Assembly (NCBI GenBank): GCA_022494885.1
Contig: JAGVSM010000967.1
Location: 1 to 64,000, forward strand
Reading direction: 5' to 3'
Origin: Micrasema longulum
Taxonomy: Eukaryota > Arthropoda > Insecta > Trichoptera > Brachycentridae
DNA length: 64,000 nt
A model generated the notes under the pieces. The model was not told the DNA's origin. It made no database searches and worked only from the letters and a program-made list of their open reading frames with translations. Position numbers and translations under genes: made by a program. Positions 23,035 through 33,394 of this stretch are shown piece after piece; the stretch's first letter is position 1; each line of letters opens with the position of its first letter.

Positions 23035-23490
23035 ATTTCAATATTTACGTATTTAATACACTTGTTAGTATTACGTGTCTTTATATTTTTTTTTAATCAC
23101 AAGTCAAAAGATCTTAATTTAATTATAATCCGAAAAATACATTATTTCATTATTGCAATCTTACGGGGGCAGGAAATAAAATTCACAAATAACAACCGCA
23201 CCGGCACAGGGGCTGTTTTTTACGTCAAATAAAATAGGTAGTATGTAGTATGATTTCCTTTGTTTATACTTGAAATTGTTTTTTTAAACTTTTTGCTAAA
23301 GAATATTAAATTATTATTGCAAAGTAACATTTTCATTTACATTTTTACCTCTCCATGGGCAACGGTAAATATTTTATATGACTATTTCCATTCCTACGGC
23401 CCATAATATAGTTCGGGCCAATCCGCGGTCCTGAACATTTCATTTCGTTAAACTTTACCAATGAAATCAATTTGTAAACAAATGAGACCT
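23035..23490. other. No gene recognised
   Basis: Holds gttcgggccaatccgcggtc at about 23412, GC-richer than its surroundings and without a match elsewhere in the window. Confidence 0.35.
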
Positions 23491-23499
23491 CTAGGGACC

Positions 23500-23810
23500 C
23501 ACTGAGGATTTTTTTCCAGCCCATGTTTCCACAAAAACAGCACCACGGAGTGAAACTTTGATAATTTGGTGTGCACGTTTGCCCCGGGAGCTTCGCAATT
23601 TCATGATTCCATTTAGTATATTCGTTTTAAAACAACAGTTCCTACCTTTTCCCAGCCATAAGAGATACCTACATATATTATGCTTAATTAAACAAAACAA
23701 AAATAATATTCTAGCAAATAAATACAACAAAACTTGCTTATATCATACAACAACTAGTAACTTCAACAAAGCCGGAAAAAATTTAAATACAGTTCTAAGT
23801 CTGAAATAGA
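23500..23810 (+). mobile_element. Possible LINE C-terminal fragment
   Basis: The plus-strand frame includes LIIWCARLPRELRN followed by a hydrophobic stretch. The spacing W...LP-ELRN resembles the end of LINE polymerases (usually W-LP-ELR). A LINE 3' UTR of type 1b follows at 23905-24165, with a SINE scrap between. The evidence is weak: no YNTR motif and no upstream palm domain. Confidence 0.35.
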
Positions 23811-23837
23811 ACCGGAGTGTATTTATATAATTTGTTA

Positions 23838-23900
23838 TAATACCTAGAGGTAAGGTGATCAGTCCTTCAGTTTAGGTGCCAGTTCAGGAACAATGATATA
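23838..23900 (-). mobile_element. SINE S1 scrap
   Basis: Only the middle of S1 remains: aggtaaggtgatcagtcctt, then gtttaggtgccagttcaggaa and caatgat. Confidence 0.6.
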
Positions 23901-23904
23901 ATTT

Positions 23905-24165
23905 TAATTCTAATTTTATTTATTTACTTCATAACCCATCCACAATTCCTCTTTCTCTTCCTTTTTCCTCTGTCTTCTTTCAATTAAGTAATAATATTGG
24001 TTTAAGGTAATTTATATGTAAATACAGTTATTTCTTTAACTCTTTTTTATTTTCTATTGAATATGTTTTGTAACTTTAATTATAAAAATAAAACTTTTAT
24101 TTTATTGGTTGGTTAAAAAAAATCGCCATTTGGCGATAAGCCCGCCAATTTACAAAAAGTTAAAT
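23905..24165 (+). mobile_element. LINE 3' UTR, type 1b, second copy
   Basis: Matches 14930-15170 along its length: pyrimidine block, ggtttaaggtaatttatat, atgttttgtaactttaat, and the end tttggcgataagcccgcc. The end motif with its palindromic ggcgataagcccgcc look is conserved between copies. Confidence 0.65.
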
Positions 24166-24240
24166 TAATAAATATTATTTTTCCCAGTTAATAATTTACC
24201 GACAAACCCATCAAACCTTTTATACTCATTGAGCCTTACC

Positions 24241-24322
24241 TGGCATAAAGTTACACTTAGGCGTAGGGGGATACCATCCTTATTCTACCATTATGCTTAG
24301 GCTTAACTTTATCCCGGGTTTA
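24241..24322. repeat. Imperfect hairpin
   Basis: The sequence ggcataaagttacacttagg is met in inverse by cttaggcttaactttatccc, with about 35 bp between. Single copy in the window. Confidence 0.55.
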
Positions 24323-24589
24323 TAAGTAAGGTCCTTAAAAACTAAGCAAAGCAATTTTATTAATATTCTTTATTTAATTAACGCAATTATCAAAGAATGA
24401 AATTATCTGATTTATTTATTTTTACACACTGAAAAAGAGGAAATTAAATAATTCGAATAATTCCTAATTATAGTGTTTACGTTCATAAATACTTCGTTAA
24501 AATTAAGTTTAATTAACATTAAGTACAAAAAGTTAAATAAATGAAAAATGTAAAAAATTAAACGAATGCGCCAACTACTACACATCGAG

Positions 24590-24642
24590 GCGGATTTATC
24601 TCCATTCAATTTCTTCATGAGGATTTTTACCTATTATTTTTG
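24590..24642 (+). mobile_element. SINE head-module scrap
   Basis: Contains ggcggatttatctccattca and catgaggatttttacc, matching the segment between head module and body in the 25465-25765 SINE. Confidence 0.45.
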
Positions 24643-24887
24643 CTATTTGAAATTAAATTTTAAATCAAAATGATAATTTACAATTCGTTCATTTAATATA
24701 CAGTACTTTACAAGACAGTCACATTTTATTAAAAGATTTCCAAGAAATCTCAATTAGCGTAAGTCTTACCAATTAATTAATCAAACTAATTGATTCATTT
24801 GTTTTGTAAACTTTTCCAAGCACGTGCTGTATTCGTATATAAGACATAAAAAATATGTCTAGCATACTTATTTTTTTATATATTTGC

Positions 24888-24945
24888 GTTCTTACGATTT
24901 ACCCAAATATTTCAGTTTTAATATAGAATTATTGTACAGGTTTCT
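24888..24945 (-). mobile_element. SINE S2 tail scrap
   Basis: Only the 3' end of S2: ttgcgttcttacgatttacc followed by caaatatttcagtttt. Confidence 0.6.
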
Positions 24946-24997
24946 CAATAAATAATTTATCAAAAAAAAATGTTTATCTAGCACAGTTATTTGCTCA

Positions 24998-25062
24998 TCA
25001 TTTCCCCATTCACACCCAGTTATACATAAGGCACTGCACTTTTACTACCATTAGAACGTTTT
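24998..25062 (-). mobile_element. SINE S1 3' scrap
   Basis: Contains catcatttccccattcacac and taaggcactgcac, the tail side of S1, just upstream of a fuller copy. Confidence 0.55.
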
Positions 25063-25111
25063 TTTTTTTAATTTTATAATAGTTGCAGTGTTATTGGCCT
25101 GTTTACAATAT

Positions 25112-25380
25112 CATCATGATCATCAGCATTCCCTTCCCGCACCTTATGGTGCATAGGGCACTGCATTGGTACACCAATTGCTTACCATTTTGTTACGTGA
25201 AGGTAAGATGATGTCTTACGCTTTCGGCACCAGTCCAAGGACTGTGAAATATATTCTATATATATATTCTAGGGTAAAAAAACCCCTTTAAATAAATATT
25301 TCATAGCAACCATGTCCGGAACCGAACCCTAGACCTCTTGCATGGTAAGCAAACGCGTTGGCTATTACACCTCAAAGCCG
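25112..25380 (-). mobile_element. SINE, type S1, near full length
   Basis: Trinucleotide tail (atcatcatgatcatcagc), accttatggtgcatagggca, tacgtgaaggtaagatgatg, then cggaaccgaaccctagacc (B-box inverse) and acgcgttggctattacac (A-box side). About 269 bp, like the copy with the 11-bp duplication. No clean flanking repeat. Confidence 0.85.
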
Positions 25381-25464
25381 ATCAAGGTTTATATTTTACA
25401 AGTGGATTTCGTTCTATCTGGTTCCCTGCCTATCTTTATCTCTAGTTTGGGGAAGTATTGAATT

Positions 25465-25765
25465 TAGGCTATAAAGCTTTATTGCCGAGTGTCTCGACTA
25501 TTTTGATTACATCGAAAGTGTAGTGATCAGTCTTACATTTCGGTGACAGTCCTAAAACAATAAAATATTTCAGTATAGAACAACCTTAAAAATCAATATT
25601 TCTATCCTATCCCTAAAGCAAGGTAGGTAAACGGGCAGAGCACTACATCGTAAGGCGAACTTATCTCCGCTCGATTTCCTTTTTAGGATGTTCACCTCAG
25701 AGTAACCATTGAGTCTTAAGCACTCATCCAGGGTTCTGGTTCTGGCCAATTCACACTCAGACCTC
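25465..25765 (-). mobile_element. SINE, S1 body with alternative head
   Basis: The body shows gtgatcagtcttacatttcgg, then ggtaggtaaacgggcagagc, the intermediate ggcgaacttatctccgctcg, and the head module gagtaaccattgagtc with gggttctggttctgg. Same architecture as 22030-22330. Confidence 0.65.
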
Positions 25766-25769
25766 TATT

Positions 25770-26375
25770 ATTCATTTACCCGAAACGCAAAATATTTATT
25801 AACTAGGTAAGTACTATAGTTGGAAATATGTTTAAAATATTAAAAAATGCGTAAATCATAAAAACGCAATTACTGAAAATAAAAAAATAAAAAATTTGAT
25901 ACTTCAACGCGTTGAGTATTTCAATCCAAGCTAGTGTATTTATATAATTCCTGCCCAAGCGAGTTATGGGAAAATCACGTTAAAATTTAAAATTTGTTTC
26001 ACGACATTTCTCTATAACAACGTATATAATTTCATTTGTATTCAAGATACATATCTCGACAAACTTTGAGATAAAGCTACTTAATTTTAATATAATTCAT
26101 CTCGCCAACCGCATGCGAAAAGCTCGCAAATACGTAAACAAGTCTCAATAAATCACAAAAAAACTTTACCAATGTTCCTAGTCGACAGGTTTAAGGAGAA
26201 TTTAAAGCATAATTTCTCTCGTGCCCACGAGAGTCAAAACTATATAAGAATATAAGACTCAATCAAACTTTTCAGTTCAAATCGAGCTCTGAATGTTGAT
26301 TTCGAACTGTAAAAAGTAATTATAAACGCGTATTCGAAGTTTCCAGGTGAGGTTATAATTTATCATCGAATGAAC
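25770..26375. other. No gene recognised
   Basis: Unique AT-rich sequence without classified repeats. A short inverted pair (ttgactctcgtgggc/gcccacgagag) lies around 26221-26236. Confidence 0.35.
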
Positions 26376-26384
26376 TCATTTTTC

Positions 26385-26490
26385 ATATACCGTAAAAGCT
26401 TCGGTGATAAATTTGTTAATATTAACAATACAATTCAATCTGTTATTGGTTGTTAATGTATACAATATATCCGTTGTTGATTTCCCAAAT
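26385..26490 (+). mobile_element. Probable LINE 3' end preceding the pentanucleotide array
   Basis: The last 30 bases (ccgttgttgatttcccaa then ataaaat) resemble the end of the LINE at 55924-56725 (ctgttggctttccaatg then aaataaaat). The array that follows would then be the expanded A-rich tail of that LINE family. Similarity is short. Confidence 0.45.
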
Positions 26491-26945
26491 AAAATAAAAT
26501 GAAATAAAATGAAATAAAATGATATAAAATTAAATAAAATTAAATAAAATGAAATAAAATGAAATAAAATGAAATAAAATGAAATAAAATGAAACAAAAT
26601 GAAACAAAATGAAATAAAATGAAATAAAATGAAATAAACTGAAATAAAATAAAATAAAATAAAATAAAATAAAATAAAATAAAATAAAATAAAATAAAAT
26701 AAAATAAAATAAAATAAAATAAAATAAAATAAAATAAAATAAAATAAAATAAAATAAAATAAAATAAAATAAAATGAAATAAATAAAATAAAATAAAATA
26801 AAATAAAATAAAATAAAATAAAATAAAATAAATTAAATTAAAATAAATTTAATTAAATTAAATTAAATTAAATTAAATTAAATATAATTTAAAAAAATAA
26901 AATAAAATAAAATAAAATAAAATAAATTGAAGTTAAATAAAATAT
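26485..26945 (+). repeat. Graded (AAAAT)n / (GAAATAAAAT)n / (TTAAA)n array
   Basis: About 460 bp of pentanucleotide repeats with internal zones: a GAAAT-AAAAT ten-base period at 26500-26645, almost pure AAAAT at 26650-26775, a single interruption (gaaataaat), AAAAT to 26830, TTAAA at 26830-26885, and AAAAT again near 26895-26930. A family P fragment begins soon after. The minus-strand frame across it (Phe/Ile/Leu repeats) is a translation artefact of the array. Confidence 0.97.
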
Positions 26946-26999
26946 AAAATAAATTCGGTCTGTTACTTTTTTCAAAATGGACAGGTATTTCAACAAAAA

Positions 27000-27150
27000 C
27001 TATGAATCATTTTGAGATGGGAATGGGGGCGGATGCATTTACATAATTTAAGACATGTCATTGGCTGGTTTAAATGATAATTTTAAACAGCGAGTATCAT
27101 TATTTATTATCATACATGTTTGAACAAGAATGATTCTTCAATCCTTCCAT
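27000..27150 (+). mobile_element. Family P fragment
   Basis: Contains tttgagatgggaatgg, tgtcattggctggtttaaat and a decayed centre (catacatgtttgaac, ttcaatccttccatatg). One arm only. Confidence 0.6.
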
Positions 27151-27151
27151 A

Positions 27152-28595
27152 TGTTAATTAAAACAAAAAGCTGGGTTTTAATTACAATGGGAAGTTAACA
27201 GAGTTATCTTTGACTGTCTTAAAGAAAAACCGATTTTTGTTTACGAAAATGAGTAAATTTACATGAATATTATCGATTTTATTTTTGACAGTCAGGATAC
27301 ATACTGATGAAGATAAAGTTCATAATCGCGGCACTTACTGATATAGATAAGATTGATATAGATAAGATTGATCTGAATTATTTACCTACTATGCAATGCC
27401 TGCAAATTATTTTTAAATTATTTACTTCTACTTAAACTAGTTGTTTTAATCGACAGTATTTTAAGCATGTGTAGGTCTTCATTAAAAACTAATGTATTGA
27501 ATCATCGTTATATTTTAACTTAGATTTTTTTCACAATTACAAAATAAAAAACGTTTTTTTCTTTCAAATGATCTTATGATTCAAATCAACCTGAAATTTT
27601 AAACAGATTCAAGCGGAATGTGATTTCCTGGGCCAAAATTCAAATATCTCCCTTCCATCTGACTCACTGATGTTTAATCAGTTGAGGTACAAGTTCACCC
27701 GTAATATCCACGACTTATTGAGATTTCAAAAATAAATTACCTGTAAGGGTAGTCAAAAGCCTAAAATAATTCGTAAACGTTCAGTGGAAGTGATTGTTTT
27801 TCGCTTTGAAAAATTAGGATTGAAAATTAATTTCAGGGACTAAAAAACTGCCTTTGGCGAGAAAGGAGCTGCTAAAGGGTTGGATTAATGAATGAGAAAT
27901 GTTGAACGGGAAAATTTTACGTAATTAGAGAGTGAGAGATGATCTTAATTTTCCACGCGGTAGCTTTAAACTTTAAGAAAATATAAAGGTTTCATAGTAC
28001 TTCACTAAAATATTTTAGGTTAAGAATTTTACTGGCTAATGTTGTTTATTGTAACATAACAAAGGTTACAACGAATTTTCGGAAAATTCATTTTACTTTG
28101 AGATATTTCAGATTGCAATTAGCAAATACAATTTGTTTGTAAAACGCCCACCTAAACTCATCAATCGATCCTTGCTATCATTTGCGGATTAAAATTACTT
28201 TGGTTTATTATAATACGTAATTGCATTACTGCTTAATTTGTTTTTTCTATATTTTTCATAGATTATTGTGGTATCTTTATTTTTTAATAGTTTTTATTTA
28301 AATCAAAGCTCTATCATTAGTCTCAATATAATATTTTTAACTGAATGTGTAAAAGCGTACCTAAAAAAAAGTACTTCGATGCTATAAGTATATATCCATA
28401 AATATATACTTATTTTAAGTAAATAAAGAAAGTTTGTTATCCCAACTGTCAGTTAAACGTACAAAACTATTAGCCATTTTGTTACCACATCCTACACAGT
28501 TTTTATATTTATTAATATCATACACCGATTAATATGAGCAATGAATACGAACTATTCATTGTCTTTTACCAATAAACGATTTTCAGAATTTGAGA
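27152..28595. other. 1.4 kb without a recognised element
   Basis: Apart from an 18-bp tandem pair (gatatagataagattgat near 27335-27372), I see nothing classifiable. The stretch has fewer homopolymers than its surroundings. Confidence 0.4.
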
Positions 28596-28599
28596 AATT

Positions 28600-28824
28600 T
28601 TATCTATCAGGTTTTTGCGTACCTTCGTTGTAAATTAATTTATTTATAAACCAGTAAATAAATGATAAAATTATTGAGATACATAAAGTTAAAAAAATAT
28701 CATAGATTTCAATCAATTTTTTTAATATATTACAAAGTACGCCTACTTTTACACTCCAAACTCTTTCTTGGCCTGATATTTTTCTTAAACTTTCAAACCC
28801 CTGCCGACGCGACGGCATTTTCAA
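28600..28824 (-). other. 74-codon open frame, membrane-segment-like, function unknown
   Basis: The minus-strand frame has an ATG start, a basic N-terminus (MPSRRQGFESLRK), a hydrophobic run of about 22 residues near positions 43-64 (IFLTLCISIILSFIYWF core) and a charged C-terminus. It could be a small single-pass protein, an exon, or a chance frame. There is no second copy here and no TATA or splice evidence that decides it. I do not recognise it. Confidence 0.2.
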
Positions 28825-29261
28825 TATTTCAAATCTTTCTCTAACTCACACTTCTTGATTTTCTTCCACCTGACCACTCCATGTGTTACTTCTACATTTT
28901 CTTCATTTGAAAAATTTATTCAATATCACAAAAAAAAAATATTTAACATGTAAAATTGTTTTTGATAATCAGTACTACTATTATTTTCAACACGTACAAT
29001 CAGAAAAATAACCTGTTTTTTTTTTTTTTAAAAACTTTTACTTTTCCTCTTTAAAAACACGATATTGTATGGAGAAATTTCCTTGGCGAAATGTTAGTAG
29101 TATAAATGCCTAATAAAAATAATGGATTATTTATCATAAAATAACTTAATTATTTGTATTGAAACGTTTAATCTTGTTTTGCTGCCAATAAATATTTATA
29201 GGTAATATTTTTTAACTAAAACTTTATTTGGTTATTTTTAGATAGTTGTACTAATATTTAT

Positions 29262-29350
29262 GGCGGCCTCCGTGTTATAGTGGTTATGACACTGGACTCA
29301 CGCATGGAAGATTCCGGGTTTAATTTTCATGACAGTTCGAAAATTTGATG
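29262..29350 (+). mobile_element. tRNA-like SINE head
   Basis: Contains gttatagtggttatgacac (A-box-like) and gattccgggtttaattttc (B-box-like), with ggactcacgc between. The body does not match S1-S3. A free tRNA gene is unlikely, as the acceptor arms do not pair. Confidence 0.5.
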
Positions 29351-29734
29351 CGATTTTTTACAAACCTGGGCGTTCTGGGCCTCCTGACTTGTTGTAATGC
29401 AAAATAGAAATTGTTTATATTAACGTTACTAACTCTCGAAATTTACAAAATACTGCGTATTTTAAAACAATTCCCGAATGTCCAACGTTTTTTTAATAGA
29501 TTGTTAAGACTAAAGCAGAAATACGGATAAAGGCTATTTTTCCTTTGTTTTTACTTGACATACTTATTCCAGTAACATTAGTGAAAAAGCCAACCAGACG
29601 CTCGAGAAAAATTGCCTCCCGAATCCTGATTTTTTGTCCCTGATACGTTTAACACACTCTTGGGCCTAAATGTTATTTCATTTCATTAATCATATTTCAG
29701 TTCCACGCCTCTGACGGAACAAAACAAAGAAATA

Positions 29735-29965
29735 CAATAATTACTTGAAGTAACCGAACTGTTATTGGAAAACTTGTTACCCCATCAGAGTGGAGGCACT
29801 TTTTACAGTCCGCAAGATGGTTTTCTGCTGACTGCCCATTAATCACATATTTCTTAACATCACTTATTGCGTTCCTCAAAACTTCGTAATCTTTGATAGC
29901 TTTAACAAATAAAAACGTTGATAGATAAGATCCTACCTTCCCAAAAGTTTCCTTTAAAAAACCTG
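29735..29965 (-). other. Candidate internal exon, unknown protein
   Basis: A minus-strand frame without stops runs from about 29968 to 29697. Its middle is hydrophilic and protein-like (KAIKDYEVLRNAISDVKKYV, then ADCKKCLHSDG). A good donor-like site, CAA followed by GTAATT, lies at 29742-29745 on the minus strand. An acceptor (agcag) exists near 29968 but has a poor pyrimidine tract. Amino-acid composition differs from the Phe/Asn/Lys-rich noise of other frames. I do not recognise the protein, and a chance frame or pseudo-exon is possible. Confidence 0.28.
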
Positions 29966-30098
29966 CTCATCGTCTCTGTAGCACTTAAGGAAATGTGTTT
30001 ATGCGTGTTCTATTTCAAATGGATAATTAGAACCTTAAATTAAAAATGTTTAGGATTTTTGCTTTTTCAAAAACAGAAAAAATAATACTTTTGTATTA

Positions 30099-31318
30099 GG
30101 TGTTAACAAACGTTGTGTCCGTTTTTTACACATTTAAAAATTAGCACCAAAAGTAAAACAAAATTGTAAATGTTTTTTTTTCCTTTATTAGAGTCTTCTA
30201 CCAAAACATGATAATATGGGCAAAAACAAGTTACATGGATTTACAAATTATAATTAACAAAATAACACAACAGAAAGGAAAAACAATATGAACACAAACA
30301 ATTAACAAAAATATATGCACTCAAAACACTTAAAATGATAATTGTAATAATAAACATATAATTTGATTAGTAAAATTACAACATAAATTGAAAAAAGCAC
30401 TAACAAAAAAAAATACACCAAAAACCTAATAGCTCCTATTTAATAGAAAAGAGATAAGTTCTTACAGTAAAATACAGACAGGTATTTAAAACTTAATGAC
30501 TAGAAAAATTACAATAATAAAAAATTAATAAATAATAATAATCATGGCTCAACAAAAAATTCAAAAGGTTCTTCAAAAAATTACAATTTCTTTATCTACT
30601 ACATACATATTTAGGTAATAGATTTTTCTGGATCATGTCTATTCTACCTAACTAGGTACAACCTGTTTTGAGGCAGACATTTTTATACAAAAATAAACAA
30701 TAGCATGACTACCTATTGGCTAATTTATTTTAGAATTATACAATATTTAAAAATACCATTTATTTTTTTAGAATGTTTTTGAGTAAGTTTTCCGATTATT
30801 CTCTATCTCAATCCAGTAATCATTTTTTTACTAATTTATTTGATGATTCGGGTCATAATTGAAATTTTGGGGCCCAGAAACCTGAAATTTCTTTGCCTGA
30901 ATTCAGAGTTTGTGTTAGATAATTAAATCATATTATTTCAATAAAAAAATATCAGTATGCAAATATTACTTTACACATTACTTAAAGTTCGAACGCAAAA
31001 AAAATATAAATAAAATTTATCAATAAACAATTTGTACAAGAAAGAATTTGAGATATATGAATTAGAAAGGTTATGAAAAACAAAAATAAATTTTTTAATT
31101 ATTTTTGCCTTCCAGTCATTAAAGGACATACAAAAAAATATGATTAAATCTCCAAAGCTTCCACATTTGCGGGCATTGGAGCTTTAAATCTTAATTTTCA
31201 ATTATATGTCATTCGAAAAAAACTTTTCTTCTCCACAAGTAATGTGATTCGTATTTTTTCGTTTCGTCCTTTTGTTCTCTTCATTTGAAAAAAAACGGAC
31301 ACAACGTATATTAACACC
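30099..31318. mobile_element. Region bounded by 29-bp inverted ends shared with a Tc1/mariner-like remnant
   Basis: Left end 30099-30127 (ggtgttaacaaacgttg then tgtccgtttttt) and right end 31290-31318 (aaaaaacggacacaacg then tatattaacacc) are inverse copies with two mismatches. The same end is at 34474-34502, next to a possible transposase C-terminus. The segment between holds LINE pieces (30170-30930) and a 31205-31289 tract shared with 34503-34612. It may be an element disrupted by a LINE or two separate ends facing each other. Confidence 0.5.
30170..30930 (-). mobile_element. LINE remnant related to 60640-60960
   Basis: The minus-strand stretch 30870-30925 encodes RNFRFLGPKI, identical to the block in the frame at 60673-60948. 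Downstream (lower coordinates) is A/T-rich 3' UTR with few landmarks. The polymerase portion is limited to a few dozen codons, with stops and a deletion after the GPKI block. Confidence 0.65.
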
Positions 31319-31379
31319 AAAAAATTAGTCAATAATGTATTTTTAATCATTATTTTGCAACAAATCAGCCACTACACAC

Positions 31380-31472
31380 TGTGTAACATTCACCATTCTA
31401 TCTAAACTGAAACGTCCACATTTCCTCACCAGGATGTCTAAAAACGTTTAGACGTACTCAAAATATTGATAA
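31380..31472 (+). mobile_element. Family P fragment, centre joined to outer end
   Basis: Contains cactgtgtaacattcaccat and a short centre (catttcctcaccagg), then directly the outer motif inverse (aaacgtttagacgtactcaa, aatattga). Confidence 0.65.
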
Positions 31473-31599
31473 TAATATGGAGTTCTACAAGTTAACCACC
31501 TATTCAATAAAAAAAAAACCTAGAAGATTTATTGACAGCAAAAATAATTCTCCTTAAAAAATACGTAAAGTTTATGGTAAAACGTTTAATTTATTTATT

Positions 31600-31985
31600 T
31601 TAACCTTCAAGTATAAAGTATAAGTACTTTGGCGGACTTATTGCTAAAACAAAATATTCCAGCCAACCAAAAAACAGACTGGTCAAAAGAAGAGATTGGT
31701 CAAAATTTTGTACTCAAAAACCATAAATAAATATTAAAAGGTTCATACATATGTTAAAATAAAATATTTTAAGAAAATCTAATTAATTAAACAAAACAGC
31801 TGTTTTTTAATTGTGAGATAAGGCTCGCACGTATTTACATTAATTTTTCTTTTTTTAAAGTACATTATATAATATGTATTAAATGGTGACGAATATGTGG
31901 GATCAGATAATGAGTTTGGAAGGTGAGAGAAAGAAGGACCAAGGAAAGAAAGGGGGAAAAAAGAAATCAGTTAATTTTTTTTTTT
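31600..31985 (-). mobile_element. LINE 3' UTR, type 1
   Basis: Collinear with 3996-4330 and inverse to 62946-63300: tactttggcggacttattgc, ccaaccaaaaaacagactgg, tctaattaattaaac, gggatcagataatgagt and a purine block. The frame just upstream on the minus strand (31967-32173) is open for 68 codons but does not match the polymerase tail at 62838-62945. Confidence 0.7.
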
Positions 31986-32187
31986 ATTCTAAGATCCACT
32001 GCTTTTGGGGTAGATGACAATAATATTCTTGCAGATATTTGTACCCGAGAGTTTGGAATTAAAGTTTGGTGTAGAATAGACAAATATGAGGTTGTAGGCT
32101 TTTCCAGCACTATAGCGCGAGTGGGTTTTTTGCTGCTGCTAGAATCCATCACTGAGATGGACCGCTGCGACACCGGATAGCTTTAAT

Positions 32188-32362
32188 CGGGTTGTGGTCT
32201 TGTGGCTAGAGTCTCGGACTCACGAACCAAAGGTCCGTGGTTCGAATCCCACTCTACCCCAACTTGATTCCCATTTTCTAATAGTGAGTTATTTACAACT
32301 CGTTGAAAGTGGCCTTCAAAATTAAATATTTGAGTAAATCACAAGAACGCAAATATTTCTTT
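32188..32362 (+). mobile_element. SINE, type S2, best copy
   Basis: The head 32189-32260 is clearly tRNA-like: ggttgtggtcttgtggctag holds the A-box and ggttcgaatcc (32239-32249) is a perfect B-box. The 5' GGGT and the 3' ACCC can pair as an acceptor stem. The variable region is too long for a normal tRNA anticodon arm, so it is a SINE head and not a functional tRNA gene. The body continues gagttatttacaactcg to the tail agaacgcaaatatttc. No A-tail and no clear duplication. Transcription would be by RNA polymerase III (family knowledge). Confidence 0.88.
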
Positions 32363-32689
32363 AAAAAAAAGGCTCACAGAAAAACTGGGTAAAAGCCAAA
32401 ATACTATAATCAGCCAATTAGTGTAACGCTGTTGAGAATCGAGGTTGTGTCAGCATTGAAGCAGAACGCTTAAGTGACATACTTTTCAATTTAGAGTATG
32501 GGCACTTGCAACACTGGACTCATCAAACTCCAAGTTACAAATCTACCAACATAGAGACGCTACACGGCGCTAACGATCGGAAACCTCAGACACTCTCCGA
32601 CCACTATTGATTCCGGTTGCCTTTAAAACGACATTATTTTTCACTATATATAATATAATATTTAACGTTGATTTCTTCCAACTTCCATG

Positions 32690-32870
32690 GCTAGGTCAGT
32701 ATTGTTCGGTGTTCATTCGTTGTTGCTAAGGCTACCAGATTACTGAGAGCTCCTTCGGGTTGCTGTTCTCGTTCGACAACGAGCAACTTTTCCGTGTATG
32801 TGGGCATCACCAAGGAGACTTATGTCCTCATACGCGATATGTGGTGGCTAAGCTGTTAATTCGGTGTATT
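32690..32870 (+). mobile_element. LINE-B 3' tail, isolated copy
   Basis: Contains ttgctaaggctaccag, gagagctccttcgggttgct, cgacaacgagcaacttttcc and gtgggcatcaccaaggag. The same order appears on the minus strand at 38170-38345, downstream of the I/R1-like polymerase remnant, which identifies this as its 3' UTR. Confidence 0.7.
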
Positions 32871-33140
32871 TAATTTAATTATATGTCGATTGAGTTCTAA
32901 GAAAAATTCCAGATAAAATATGTGAGTTGAAATATTCCATTTCAAACACGCTATTTTGCAACAAAACGTTTGGTCAATAATATAATAATTCTAAACAATT
33001 ATCATAACCACACGAAACAGATTCTACCTTTTACTTTTTGGTTTTATTATCCTAAAATCCATGTTGTTTTCTTTTTAATGCTTAAAATGTATTCGTTTCA
33101 TATTTTTATATATCTGTTTAATCTTAATACGAATTATGTT

Positions 33141-33390
33141 GTCGGTCTCGTGGTGTAATGGTCAGCGCGTTTACCTATCGTGAAAGAGGTCTCGGGTTTG
33201 ATTCCTGACATGGTTGATTTGAAATATTTATTTAAAAAAGTGTTTTCACACAATAATATATCATAATCCCTGGACTGGTACCTGAAGCTTCATGTAACGA
33301 AAAAACGATCAAGATACGCTGCGATTGGTTTACCAATGCAGTGCCCTGTGCACCACTAGGCGTGGAAAGGAAATGATGCTGATGATGATG
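33141..33390 (+). mobile_element. SINE, type S1, near full length, plus strand
   Basis: Head gtcggtctcgtggtgtaatg with A-box, ggtcagcgcgtttacc, B-box GGTTTGATTCC at 33195-33205. Body: ttgatttgaaatatttattt, catggactggt-type segment (ccctggactggtacctgaag), gatcaagatacgctgcg, ccaatgcagtgccctgtgc, gtggaaaggaaatgatgc, and tail (GAT)n. A 25-bp segment of the body (the gactgatcatc part seen in other copies) is deleted here. Confidence 0.88.
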
Positions 33391-33394
33391 TTAT

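Noticed and set aside
26376..26597. Hydrophobic repetitive frame (Phe/Ile/Leu/His) as a membrane protein
   Set aside because: It is a translation of the pentanucleotide array.
29262..29335. Functional tRNA gene
   Set aside because: Boxes are present but acceptor ends do not pair; most likely a SINE head.
30099..31318. Complete Tc1/mariner transposon between the two inverted ends
   Set aside because: The interior is LINE and other sequence, and the only transposase-like coding hint lies outside, at 34.4 kb; kept only as a region bounded by shared ends.
32189..32260. Functional tRNA gene
   Set aside because: Although A- and B-boxes are good, the anticodon region is too long to fold normally, and the same head occurs with the same body at six loci: a SINE.
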